Assembly: GCF_008831285.2 (NCBI RefSeq)
Contig: NC_045146.1
Location: 21,445,149 to 21,509,148, forward strand
Direction: 5' to 3'
Source: Nymphaea colorata
Taxonomy: Eukaryota > Streptophyta > Magnoliopsida > Nymphaeales > Nymphaeaceae
Length of the DNA stretch: 64,000 nt
Made by a program: the position numbers and the translations under genes. A model generated the notes under the pieces. The model was not told the origin of the DNA. It searched no databases and worked only from the letters and a program-made list of their open reading frames with translations. Every line of letters starts with the position of its first letter. The first letter of the stretch is position 1. Shown piece after piece: positions 10,229 through 21,474 of this stretch.

Positions 10229-13200
10229 ATGGCGTCGCAAATGATTCGTGAGTGGGCGGGTATTAACCAATTCCCAACTGCGACTCAGGACAAATTGCTT
10301 GGATTGTTGGGAAGATTGAAGCAGGAGGTAGGGTACTCCCTGCAAATTGGGTATCACTCATGTGAAATTATAGTTTCTTCTTCTCTCTCTCTTTCCTATT
10401 CCTACTTTACTTTTTGTTGCTATGACCATCATGTATTATGAAGTTTGATTCGTTTGGTTTCTTGAAATTTTATTTCAGAATGTGAGTACAATGACCATTC
10501 TTGTGATGGGAAAGGGTGGTGTGGGTAAATCTTCTACCGTCAATTCTATATTGGGCGAGCGAGTTGCTGCAGTCAGTGCTTTTCAGGTCTGAGGTCGATT
10601 ACTTTGAAAATGCTTAGATGCTTTTCTTATTGGAGCTTTAGTAGTCCCATCTCTGTATTTGTTTTTCTTTCTTATACTTGAATGTTTCTTTTATTGGAGC
10701 AGACGGAAGCATTGCGGCCGATGATGTGCTCGCGCACAAGGGCGGGATTCACATTGAATATTATTGACACTCCCGGGCTCATAGAAGGGGGATATGTTAA
10801 TGAACATGCTTTGGAGATCATAAAACGGTGAGAACCTTATCGCCTATGTATTTGTCTTATATGTTGCCGGAAGAATCTTCTGTTGCTCATTTACAACATG
10901 CGACTTTCTGTAATTTTTATTCGTAGTGTAGCAGTTGGTTGTTTGGGCATTTTATTGATAGTAGTTGTTGGAATCACAGGTTTCTTTTGAACAAGACTAT
11001 TGATGTTCTACTTTATGTAGACCGGTTGGATAGCTACAGGGTGGATAACCTGGACAGGCAGGTTGTGAAAGCTATCACAGAGGCCTTTGGGATTGACTTG
11101 TGGCGGAGAGGGTTAGTTGTTCTGACGCATGCACAGCTCTCACCACCAGATGGATTAAGTTATGATGAGTTTCTCTCTAGAAGGTCAGAGGCAGTTCTAA
11201 GAATTGTCAGGTTGGGAGCTCGAATAAGAAAACAGGATTTTCAGGTGACCGAATTTTTTTTAGCCTGTAGTTCTTCTGCACTAGGCTTTCATAATCTCTA
11301 ATGTTGAATTGTTACTTACATTATACAGTTTCCTGCTTTCGATGGACTCTTTTGTCCAGTGAATCCTTTAGGGTTCGACCATGAAGCATGGGATTTTACT
11401 TAACGTTGATGCTATTTTTGCGCAACTAATACAATCATTTGCTTTGTCAATAGTTTTCTTCGTTTGTCTGTTGACTCATATAAATGGTATGAAGCTGTAT
11501 GACCTCCTTGCTTCATCATTTTTTACATGTGATGTAATCCATTGTCACAAAAACGTGTACGGGTATTATACGGCGAGAAATTTCTCGGGTATAATACGAC
11601 AAAGTTGTATATTTCGGGAATAAAACAGGAAAATCTCGGTAAATTTTTAAAAAATTTAAAACATTTAATAAATCCTAAAAATTATAAAAAAAATAAAAAT
11701 CATAAAATTATAATCTCGGTAATTTCACGTTTTTTATTTTCTGGCATTTTTTTTAAAAGGACGCGTTTTTTTTCACGTTTAATACGGCTGAATCTGTTTT
11801 GGCGTATTGTATGCATTTTTTTATGACAGTGAAAGGGATGCATGACAAAATAGGATTATTTTTTATGAATTTTTTTTTTCGTTGTGTAGACATAAGTGAC
11901 AATATGTTACCACTACAAATTAATTCTTTGCTTTTGTTTGGCATTGAATTTATTTAATCTTTGTAGTTGTATGCTCTATTTGATATGATTTGCATATTAT
12001 GAGTTGATATCCTGCTGTTGATAACTAATACAATGAACTTAATTTTAGATTTTAGAGCTGCTCTCGTGTCTGTGAAATCTGTATTATGCATTTAGCTGTG
12101 AAGTCTATTGCATGCATATTTGCTATTATTCCGCTGCATTGTTGCAGTGATTAGAATGTTGGCTCTAATCCCTGTGGGAAGGGAACCAAGGAAGAACAGA
12201 AATGAAAGAACATCCGAAGGGAATTCAATTGCAAAAGGGAAATTGGGTTTTTCTTAATCTCCAATTAGCCTAAAACAAAAGATAAGAGCCCCTTTTAAGA
12301 GGGCTAAACCCTAGACCAGAATTGGATCTCGGATCCCCAAAATAAAAGGTCTAAACCTAAAAAGGATTAATAACATATAAGATAAAACAATCTAGCCTAG
12401 GATCCCAAATGAATCCACTGGAATCCATTCCACTAAGCCATGCTGTGTCATGCATGCTTCAAGTCAACAGTGTTTGTCTTTATAGTTTATACGCTAAGAC
12501 AATTTAATGCCTGATGTTTAGCAATATGTTGGTAGCAGAGTTTTCCAACTATAAACTTTTTAATTCACCAGAAGAGTACTATAAGTGTCAAAGAGGCTGC
12601 CCCGTCAAGAGCCATATATCCTAATTTTGTCTTCTGTTGCAATAAGCAGGAAAAATCTAAGCCCTTTGGAGATAGTGAAAATTCAATTTTGCTGTTGTAA
12701 TCCCACAATATGATAGGATGCCTGTTGATTGTTTCTTAGAATCAGACATAGTAATATTTAGCTTAAACAAAAAGAATGATGTACAGTGGAGTCCTATCTT
12801 CCCATTGTCTGCTGAGTTATTCATGGTATGATATCCACAGCTTATGGCAAATATTTACTTTTTTTTTTCTTGCACAGCTTAATTATTCATGTCATTCAAC
12901 CTACAAATTTGTCCTTTGCTGGCTTTCTTTCTCTCCCATGCTTTATGATATATTCCCTTCTGAAGCGCTGCAGAATATAAATGCTTATATTTTTGTGTCG
13001 GAACAGTAGCTTGTTTAATTGATAGCTGTAAACAAATACCTTTTAGCATAAGCAACGAGGTGGTTTTGACAAGGAAGCCTTGTGTTCCTAGAGTTTCCTT
13101 CAGATTATTTAGCAGACCCATCTGGTACCTTCATTCAGTTATTATGTTAGTTTAAGGGATTAGATACCTTTCTTACTCTGTTTCACTGCAAAGATGTTGG

Positions 13201-14084
13201 TAGTATGATACCTCTTATTATCGTGGTTGGATGAGGCTAAAAACTGCGTTGCCATGTGTAGGAGAATTCATTGGTTGCTGAGAGTTAGAATGTGAGTTCA
13301 ACACTATGCTTTAACCAAAAGTCACAGAGCTACTTGATACAGGATAAAGATAATAAAGAAGCTAAATAACTCGCATAAGTGTTATTTCCATGAGGATCAC
13401 CTGAGGAATAATCTCAATAGCTTCAATCCTATTTCTGTTACGAAATTTTCCTAACTTTTGGACTAAAAATGTCTTCTCCAACTATTTGCTGTTCAAGTAA
13501 AAAATAATTAGGCATGCAAAGGCCATATTCATCATTTTGTTTCTGGACCTACTTTTGTATAACTCACAGAATTGTACTTACTTTTGTAGAATCACCCGAT
13601 CCCAGTTGTTTTGGTTGAGAACAGCGGGAGATGTGATACAAATGAACTTGGTGAAAAGGTTATCTTCTTTCCATTGCCTCTTGTCTTTCTTCTTCCTCTT
13701 TCCTTTAGCTAAGTGGCAGCATACGTGCAGGTTCTTCCCAATGGTGCAGTGTGGCTTCCAAACTTGGTTGAAAAGATTACTGATGTCATCTCGAATGGAA
13801 CTAAACCCATTCTAGTTGACAAAAAACTGATTGAAGGTCCCAATCCAAATGAGAGAGGAAAGATCTGGATACCTATCATTTTAGCACTTCAGGTATGTGT
13901 TGGTTGTGGACTATCTACTTGGGCATCTTTGTGTATCTTTAGTTAATTCATTTCTTGTTTTGGGAAATCCCAGTACTTCTTTGTTATCAGACCGATTCGG
14001 CAAGGTATCAGCGATGATATCAATCAGGAGACTCGGCCTCTCTGGGAGCTTCGAGATATGGGATTGGCCGATCGACGCTATTGA
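10229..14084 (+). CDS. TOC34: Toc34 chloroplast outer-envelope import receptor GTPase (7 exons, complete)
   Basis: Exons 10229-10327, 10479-10586, 10703-10827, 10980-11244, 13590-13658, 13731-13892 and 13974-14084 join in frame to 312 residues, the usual Toc33/Toc34 length. The protein is a receptor of the TOC translocon that binds preprotein transit peptides in a GTP-dependent manner and dimerises with itself or Toc159. Visible motifs are the P-loop GKGGVGKS (residues 44-51), DTPG (91-94), the RLDSYR segment containing the dimer-interface arginine (R131) and THAQLSPPDG, the Toc-specific G4 region. Near the C-terminus a hydrophobic segment (WIPIILALQYFFVI, ~268-281) gives the tail anchor in the outer envelope, and a short hydrophilic tail follows. 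All introns are GT-AG; intron 4 is 2.3 kb. Nothing looks broken. Family assignment is very secure; paralogue (Toc33 versus Toc34 type) is not resolved. Confidence 0.95.
11245..13589 (+). other. TOC34 intron 4, containing AT-rich and retroelement-like sequence
   Basis: This 2.35-kb intron is much longer than the other five. About 11545-11825 is an unusual AT-rich block with repeated cgggtattatacgg-like phrases and runs of A/T around aacg and cacgttttt. About 12150-12450 (ccctgtgggaagggaacc through gagccccttttaagagg) reads like part of a plant LTR or similar repeat. No paired ends or target duplication could be found, so neither block is called as a defined element. Confidence 0.4.
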
Positions 14085-15440
14085 TGCTTCACGATTTAGA
14101 TCTAATTTTTTGTGGAAGACATCTCATACATCTCCCTTAAGCTTAGTCTTCTCAGTCTGGCATTGTTCTTTCATCAAATTGTGCTTGTAGGGTAGTTCGA
14201 TAGTTTGTGAGGGCATTTTTGAATTTTGACAGTTAGTTGATTATCTTTAAGTTAATTCAGAGGTACTGGAACTTTGAAAATGAAGAAGTTTGTTGTGAGC
14301 CGTTGAAGGGGAAAAATTCCAAGTTTCATCCACTATGTTCTAAGCTCTTAGTTGAAGTCAGGGAAAACTATTGTGCTCTAGATTGGTTTATCCTTTTATG
14401 ACCATGTGTACAGAGGAAAAGCCGTTCCAGAATATTTAGCAATGAGTGATGTTTTTCCAGGTATACCTCTTTATACGGCATAAATGTTTTCGCCAAAGAA
14501 AATTCAGGTTCATCAGTCCGTGACCGTTTGTTATAGGGTGACACCTAGGAGCAGTGACAAGATAAAAGGGATTTAACTACAACGCCTTGTATTTGAGAAT
14601 CACAGTGTACCCATGTTCTGCAACTGCCGGTTGCGGTATTTGTTATTTCCTACGAGGAACCTCACAATGTAAAGACCAACCTTTCTCAGTTGACATGCAT
14701 CTCTTGTTTACTCTGTGCATTCGTTCTAAAGACACTATGTAGGGCTATCTCCTAAAATGCTGAGGAGTGCACCCAAAAAATCCGCAATCCATTTAATAGC
14801 TCGTCTATATGGTGCCCATGTCACAAGAGTTTTAATGTTATCTATAAGATATAGCTATATATGCCTAACACATGCAAGTCAAAACGTTTTTCTGTCTCAT
14901 TACCGTTAAAAATAAAAGAAATGGAAGCGAGCTGAAAAGTGCCATGGTGATGCCTACAGGCACTGTACGCTGCTCGGAGTTTTAGAAGTCACGGCTATGA
15001 GGCATGTGCAAAAACCATCTCAAATGTTCAGATAATACAAAAAAAAACACGTAATGCATGAAACTTTATGCACTAAACCCACTGCATGCCTGCGAAGTCA
15101 TGGTTTTCAACCATTTCTTTGTCTGCAGTTCTTCTTTCTCATTTATATCTTACTCACGACTTGGCAACAACAAGTTCTTCAAGTTCCTCTCGTTGAGAGC
15201 ACTTTGGCTCATTCCCCTGTTTTAAAGTTTTAGGTTCTCTGCCATGAGTATTCTGCATCATATGGAGGAAAGCATGAGCGCCTTAAGCTGGGAGAAACTT
15301 AGAAATTGTAAATTATTTCTGGAGTTCTGATTTTGTTGTTCAAGTCATCTTTTGGATCCTTACTTTGCCAAGTACATCTGGTACAGAGGATCGATCATGT
15401 ACTTCGCTCCCTCATTCACTTGCTTTTCTTTTACAAAAGA
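14085..15440. other. Region 3' of TOC34, no gene seen
   Basis: The first few hundred bases are presumably the TOC34 3' untranslated region and terminator. No open frame with recognisable coding character, RNA gene or transposon end is visible in the remainder. Confidence 0.5.
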
Positions 15441-15745
15441 TCATGCAGAAACAAAATGGTTCAGAGACTGGTTTTTCTCTGAACTTTCAGAGGTTGGCCT
15501 TAGTTCGTTGTTTGGGTTTTGAGCTGTTTGTTGTGCGACTTCGTCCTTTTTCTCTTCTGTCTCTGTACTTGCAGTGGCAACGCAGGTGCCCTCACCAGAC
15601 AGGCCTTCATCATCAGCTACCCCCTCCCTTGCCTGCTTATCGGAGTAGGAGTCCTCCTCACTCTTTCTCGCAGCAGGTTGCACTGCTGCTTCTGCAGCCT
15701 CTTCATTTGCATGGACAGTCTCCTCCTAATTCCAGCATTTCACAG
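15441..15745 (-). other. Possible coding fragment, acidic Ser/Glu-rich, minus strand
   Basis: On the minus strand an open frame from about 15745 to the stop at 15441 has a protein-like composition: an Ala/Glu stretch (EEAAEAA), then Ser, Glu, Lys and Gln-rich sequence with TETEEKKDE, ending in a natural stop. There is no good ATG. Further upstream, in another frame, a short stretch (GSKSAACEMLELGG) could be a continuation interrupted by a frameshift. It could be the 3' end of a degraded gene. I do not recognise the family. The plus-strand frame over the same bases is Leu/Pro/Ser-rich and looks like its shadow. Confidence 0.3.
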
Positions 15746-15984
15746 GCAGCAGATTTAGAACCAAACACGTGGATGTAAGGCAAACTTTCGAGATTGCAAT
15801 CAAAATGGAAGTCTTGGGTAGAGTCAAGAATTTTAAAAATGAAAATGACAGCAATCCTTAATCCAAATAAACACTTCTCAATACTGTCCAGATAGACTAA
15901 GAGAAAAATCATCTCTTCACATTTTTACAGGATGCAAGATCAACATCAATCACTTGAGATTGTTTGTCATGATCAACAAAACTT

Positions 15985-16815
15985 AACGATACAAACTTAG
16001 TCCGACAAGTGTATGTTCTTTTGATATTCAAACAACGAAAAAGGCTATAGAAGCTACAATTCAGACGAATGACACATGTTTATCTCTAGAGACATCAAAT
16101 TTGATGAGTTACTACCATATTTCAAGAACCACCACAATCATAAAAGTCATGGGGGGAAGACTACTTTGTTAAACATTAGCATATATGACGATCTAGATTC
16201 CATTTCGACCAACCAAGGATATCATAATGCACTAAAAGAAGCTCAAGTGCACACCTTGACCGAAAACATTAGAGTTCATGAAGTTGAAAGTGGCATGACT
16301 GAGATCATTGGGCCTAGAAAATCACAATGAACCACTCAACCACTTAGGCACTAAAAAGATTACATCACATATAAAAGGCAGTTATGCGTCCTGTGGAAAT
16401 CCATGTGACATTTAATTTTTTTTTTTAACCACTTTGGCTTTTTGGTCACTACAGGGAGAGAGTTAGAACCAACATCATATGAGGAAGCCAAAGATAATCT
16501 TGCTTGGATCAAAGCTATGCAGGAAGAATTTGATGCCCTAAAACAAAAATAAATCCTTGGAAATCACTCAATTCAATTGCTTGAAGGAAAATGTGTGGTT
16601 GGCTGTAGATGAATGTTTAAAATCTAATGCAACAATGATAGAATGGTCATGATACAGGGCTATGCTTGTCGCAAAAGGGTGCACTGAAGCATAAAGAATG
16701 GATTATGAAGAAACATTTGCCCCAATAACAAAAATAAACACCGACCAAATATTGGTCTCGATTGCATGCAATTAAAATGAACACTGTTTTCATGCATATG
16801 CACAGAATAGGGGAC
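15985..16815 (+). mobile_element. Degenerate Ty1/copia pol fragment (integrase C-term to reverse transcriptase N-term)
   Basis: Translation of the plus strand with stops and frame changes gives the copia pattern NNEKGYRSY, then MFISRDIKFDE (the linker after integrase), then from about 16450 EPTSYEEAKDNLAWIKAMQEE, and further on YEETFAPI-K, which is the start of the copia reverse transcriptase domain. In-frame stops occur throughout. No LTRs, primer site or target duplication are visible, so this is an old truncated remnant. Its similarity to the element at 28.5-34 kb is only at family level and it lies in the opposite orientation. Confidence 0.75.
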
Positions 16816-17140
16816 TCATCTAATGACTCCGCCCTATTTATTACTAAAATTGCAAGGGTTTTCTATCAGGGATTTGCCACCCAAGAGATGACGAAATGAT
16901 ACCAATCCCTCCACATGGGTCTTTCTTTCTTTAGAGGCCTTTTTCTACTTTTAAATGACCTAAACTGGGTGGTATTTTTTATGCACCAACTGTACCAAGA
17001 TTATTAAAAAAAAAAGGCTTTGTACCTTTTTTTCTTACTTAATGAAAAGGTCAACTTGTTCAAAAATAAAACTCTAATAATTACGTCACCCGTTTCCTTC
17101 CCTTCACGGCATGCTGCTTTTTTATAGAGCAGGAAGAAAA

Positions 17141-17193
<53 letters not shown>

Positions 17194-18085
17194 TTATTAA
17201 TCACCCAACGATATATATTTCTACTAAGGCTCCAGCCAAAGAAAAATTATTGCAGTTGCCGCTTTTTAGTTGGTTTCACACTGATGAACAGTGTTTTGTA
17301 ATTTCCCATTAAGTAGACAAGATCGCGTGCACGTATATTCTTGTGAACTCCAATATTGTCTAGTCATTCAACTGACGCACCGTATGGAACCAACAACTAT
17401 AAGCTGAAGAAGGAAGTTTTCCGATTCTTGAGATTGTGATTTCTTGTTCATGAACTCAACAAATACAGCTAAAGCGCTTTTTTTTTTTTTTTTGGAAGCC
17501 CACATATAGACTTCTATCTTGATGTTGTGAGAGAGAGAGAGGAAGAGAGATTATTAATCTTAGAAAGGAATTGGAAAGACACAAATTGTGAAAATGTTCA
17601 ATTATTGGCATGCAGCATCCGATTTGAATATTGAATACATTTTTGTTTAGTGACCCCAAAAAAAAAAAAAATCAAAATCGAAAACCTAACCGAACACACA
17701 AGCCGACCTCAGATTCAATTTCTCAAATTTATAAAAATTAGTCTGACGTTGCATGCACGGTTAATGAGCCGAATGACCAAAAACTCATAGGCTACGTTTG
17801 ATAATCTCAGATTTCACGTCCAAGGCTGGGATAGATTTTAAATGTATGGATTTATGGTCGCACACCTCCTCCCAGGGATCATAAATTCTTAGTTTTCATA
17901 ATATCAACACAAATTTAAAATGCTCCAATTGAGAAATGGACTGTTTATTTAAGATGTAGATTTAAGCTACTTAAGATGTAGATTTAAGCTACTGTATACT
18001 TAAAATCAGCTTTAGATATCAGATCCGAGGTTATCAAAGCATGAAACCATCTCCACGGCTACCTACCTAAGGGAGAGCACCATTA

Positions 18086-18118
<33 letters not shown>

Positions 18119-18917
18119 CTTTTCAATAATTTATGGCAGCATGCTTCTTTAAAGTTGATTTGAAATCTCGATGGACATTATAATATACCTATCAACTAGA
18201 GTGTCGTACTGTCTCTCACCATTTCGCTGTACAAATCAATGACACCTATGAGAATTGAACTAACGATTAAACTCTCACTAACGGCCAACCCAACCAGCTA
18301 GGATGCATCCCTTAGAAATCCTCTAACCTAAACTTAAAATATGAGTTAGTGAAAAAAAAAAATGACAAGTGATGTATGTTCTTCTGTAAGCGAAATGAAA
18401 CTTTTTAGTTTAAGAGGATAATATTGAAAATTATAAATCTCAAGGTACATGTTATGATTTAAGTGGAGACCCTTTTTCGGTGAGCAAAAATGAGGTATGT
18501 ATAAGAAATTTGAAAGAAAAATTGAATGATCAAGTTTGAGTTAGATTATGGATTGTTTCGGTTCTTAAGTAAACACTCAGAATCAAAGAGAGTAAGGCAA
18601 CCAAAGTTCCAAACCTTGGTCCTAAATAATTTGTACACTTACAATGTTTTGAGCCTGACGAACATACGGGTCAGATCTTCGCACAAATGTCCAACTCCCC
18701 ATACTGAAGCTTATGGGTTTATCTCAGACATGGTGTGCCCAGATACGGGGTGATGACGGACCCGATCCGACCCGTTGGCAATGGGATCAAGCCTCAAGAC
18801 TCGAGACACCGGGTCCATTCCACCGTTGCTGTCAAGTCAAAAAGGACGTCGGAGACTCTTTCCAACCCTGCGGCTACATCTCTCGCGTCAATGGCGATCA
18901 GGTCTTCGCGTTATGCC
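16816..18917. other. Repeat-rich region upstream of phosphatase copy A
   Basis: This stretch holds a ~100-bp repeat (about 16880-16970, around cccctccacatgggtct) that recurs near 35060 and 35950, a TA microsatellite (17146-17188), a 22-bp unit repeated in tandem at about 17950-17993, and a poly-T run near 18090-18118. From about 18530 onward it is recognisably similar to the 400-500 bp upstream of copy C (39530-39950), so it is the duplicated promoter region of the phosphatase array. No gene is seen. Confidence 0.55.
17146..17188. repeat. (AT)n microsatellite
   Basis: About 21 uninterrupted AT dinucleotides lie in the region upstream of phosphatase copy A. The alternating Ile-Tyr open frame across it is an artefact of the repeat. 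Confidence 0.95.
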
Positions 18918-18924
18918 ATAAATA
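18918..18924 (+). promoter_or_regulatory. TATA box of phosphatase copy A
   Basis: ATAAATA in the context gccATAAATACAG lies 68 bp upstream of the ATG. The same sequence at a similar distance precedes copy C (39948-39954), while the equivalent site of broken copy B reads ACAAATA (24526-24532). Conservation at the same place in two intact copies supports a core promoter element; transcription would begin about 30 bp downstream. Confidence 0.6.
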
Positions 18925-18991
18925 CAGGGAGGAGGAAGGAGGAGATGCGGAGTCGCAGCTCGAAGTGGCGAGGCAGGAAGGTGAAGTGGCG

Positions 18992-21474
18992 ATGGCGAGG
19001 ATGGAGGGGTTGCTTCTTCGGCAGGTCGCTTTGGTGTGGTGGTTTTGGTGCCTCTCGGCCGCTTCGGCTCTCCAGTTCTCGGGGAGAGGGCAATTCAAGA
19101 TCCTGCAGGTGGCGGATATGCACTACGCGAACGGAAAGACGACGGCGTGCCGGGACGTGCTGCCGGAGCAGGTCGCCCGGTGCTCTGACCTCAACACCAC
19201 CGCCTTCTTGGAGCGGATGATCCGAGCTGAGAAGCCTGACCTCATCGTCTTCACTGGTACGCCCCTCCTATCTCTCTCAATTGTCCTTGTTCAACTGAGG
19301 GCAGCGGCATTTTTAATTGTTTATTGTTGAGAAAACTCTTTTTTTCTACTTTGTATTAGAAGGCGGAATTGGAGTAGCTAGGCAAAAAGTCGACATGTAT
19401 TTTGAGATTGAAACATAAAGTCGGACCGAAACAAGTTTGTAAAAAATACCACTGTTAAAGGTTGTTCGACTTTGGTGTTGTTTTCAATAGTTAGATACTC
19501 TTTAAAAAAATATTGAATTTTATTTAAGTATTATTTGATCTTTTTACATTTGAAATCCATGGGATATGATGTGACACATTTTTCGTTTTTATTGATGTGA
19601 CAAAAGGTCATGCCAAAATTTATGGTTCATCATTTCAAATTTTTATTTTATCTTTTTTTATTGAAAAAAAATTGGAGAGGATAGGCCTCCATCTTTATTA
19701 ACAAAAAAAAAAAAAAAAAGAGAGATGTGAGGATATCTGAAGATGAGGATGAAAATTTTGAAAATCTTTGCTTTTGCTGACGCCAATTGCAGATATCGCT
19801 TTCCTAATTAATTATGTCTCATTTCGTTTTAAATTGGACACTGTCAATAACAGGTGATAACATCTACGGATCGGATACAGCCGATGCAGTAAAATCCATG
19901 GATGCTGCATTTGCACCAGCGGTTGCGGCAGGGATACCATGGGCCGCTGTGCTAGGGAACCACGATCAAGAATCGACGTTGACGAGAGAAGGACTGATGA
20001 ATCACATAGTGACCATGAAGCATACACTTTCCCTTGTCAATCCACCATCAACAACATCCGCCATTAACGGTAAAGAACCCCATATCGATGGTTTTGGTAA
20101 CTACAACCTGGAGGTTCTCGGGGCTGATGGTTCGAAACTCCAAAGCAAGTCGGTCCTGAATCTCTATTTCCTGGATAGTGGTGATTACGCCCCTCCATCG
20201 ATTGGTGGGTATGATTGGATCAAAACTTCTCAGCAAGCTTGGTTCCAGAGGACATCCTTCAAGCTGCAGGTAGATTTTGGCAATTCTTCTTTTTCATTTT
20301 ACATTTACCTTCCAGTGATTCACGGCCTTTCACGAGTCATTTCATTCAACACTGTTGTTCATGCTCGTAGAACATACTTGAGATAATACTCTATAGTAAT
20401 TCATGTTAGGGCTGCCATTGACGCCGACTTCAGTTCTCAGTAAAAAGGAAAATCGAACAGATTCAATACTGCATATTGGCCTGCTTCAACACTGGCTGAA
20501 GGCAAGATGTGAATGTACCCATTGGGATCTAGATTACAAAGTCGAGTTTCTGAAGTACGAGGGACGTTGCCTGTAGGTTTGATATTATTTGTAGTTTCAT
20601 GGTTAGTTAAGCTTGAAATTACTGAGTCTAGAAAATTGATGAATCTAAAAGTCCAATACCAGTCATAAAATCTACTTCATCAGCCGAGTAAATAGGAACT
20701 AAATTCTGCTAAACCTGTAAGTAGGTGCTGAAAATAACAAATTGACGTATTGAGTAGAAAGGAAAGTAGTACAGAAACCCAGAAGTTATGGGTGACCATA
20801 GTAAATGAAGACTGACTGAGAATAGATGCGCATTCATGGTAACTCCGACACGCTCTCATTTAAACCAAAAAAAATATGCGCTAAAACTTTTCCCTACGGC
20901 TGGAAAATTTTTTGCCACCTTAGAAGCAGAAAAACCATCGATTCTGCAATGCTTTTTGTTCTGATTCACAAGCTCTTAATCGTGCCTGCAGAAGAACTAC
21001 ACGAGTGCTCCAGAAGCTCAGTCAGAACCAGCACCGGGCTTGGTTTATTTTCATATCCCGTTGCAAGAGTATGCTCGATTCGATGCCTCCAACTTCACAG
21101 GCGTAAAGCTTGAACCAGCTGGGAATGGGATCAGTTCTTCAAAGATAAACTCGGGCTTCTTTTCAACCATGGTGAAAGCAGGGGATGTGAGGGCAGTTTT
21201 CACAGGGCATGATCATTTGAACGATTTCTGCGGCAAACTCTCGGACATAAACTTATGCTATGCAGGTGGGTTTGGCTACCATGCTTATGGGAAAGCAGGG
21301 TGGTCCAGGAGAGCAAGAGTAGTACTTGTTTCTCTAGAGAAAGACAAGTATAACGCTACTTGGGGTGGAGTTAAATCAATCCGAACTTGGAAGCGTTTAG
21401 ATGATGCGCCTCTGTCCAAGATTGATGAACAGACACTGTGGCAGAAGGTTCCATCCGGCAAGCCTGGAAAATAG
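18992..21474 (+). CDS. Purple acid phosphatase 29-like metallophosphoesterase, copy A (3 exons, intact)
   Basis: Exons 18992-19256, 19854-20269 and 20992-21474 encode 387 residues, close to the length of plant PAP29-type proteins. The N-terminus has a basic start followed by a hydrophobic stretch (VALVWWFWCLSAASA), a signal peptide that implies secretion or the vacuolar route. Metallophosphoesterase motifs are all present: DMH (D42, H44), GDN (89-91), GNHD (123-126), the YFHIPL histidine (H248) and GHDH (299-302). Members of this branch are often labelled 'probable inactive', but the metal-binding positions look complete, so activity is open; the substrate is unknown. Its exon 2 contains a short insert (TTSAINGKEP) and exon 3 a 4-residue insert relative to copy C. 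It heads a tandem array with pseudogene B and copy C, all on the same strand and with the same exon boundaries. Confidence 0.92.

Noticed and set aside
12150-12450. Solo LTR in TOC34 intron 4
   Set aside because: The text resembles LTR debris, but no TG/CA ends or target duplication could be identified.
15365-15778. 137-codon plus-strand open frame
   Set aside because: Leu/Pro/Ser-rich with no domain; it overlaps a more protein-like minus-strand frame and appears to be its shadow.
17004-17204. Minus-strand frame with an Ile-Tyr repeat
   Set aside because: Translation of the AT microsatellite.
18735-19220. Second open frame across exon 1 of phosphatase copy A
   Set aside because: Arg/Trp-rich, out of frame with the conserved motifs; GC-rich exon shadow.
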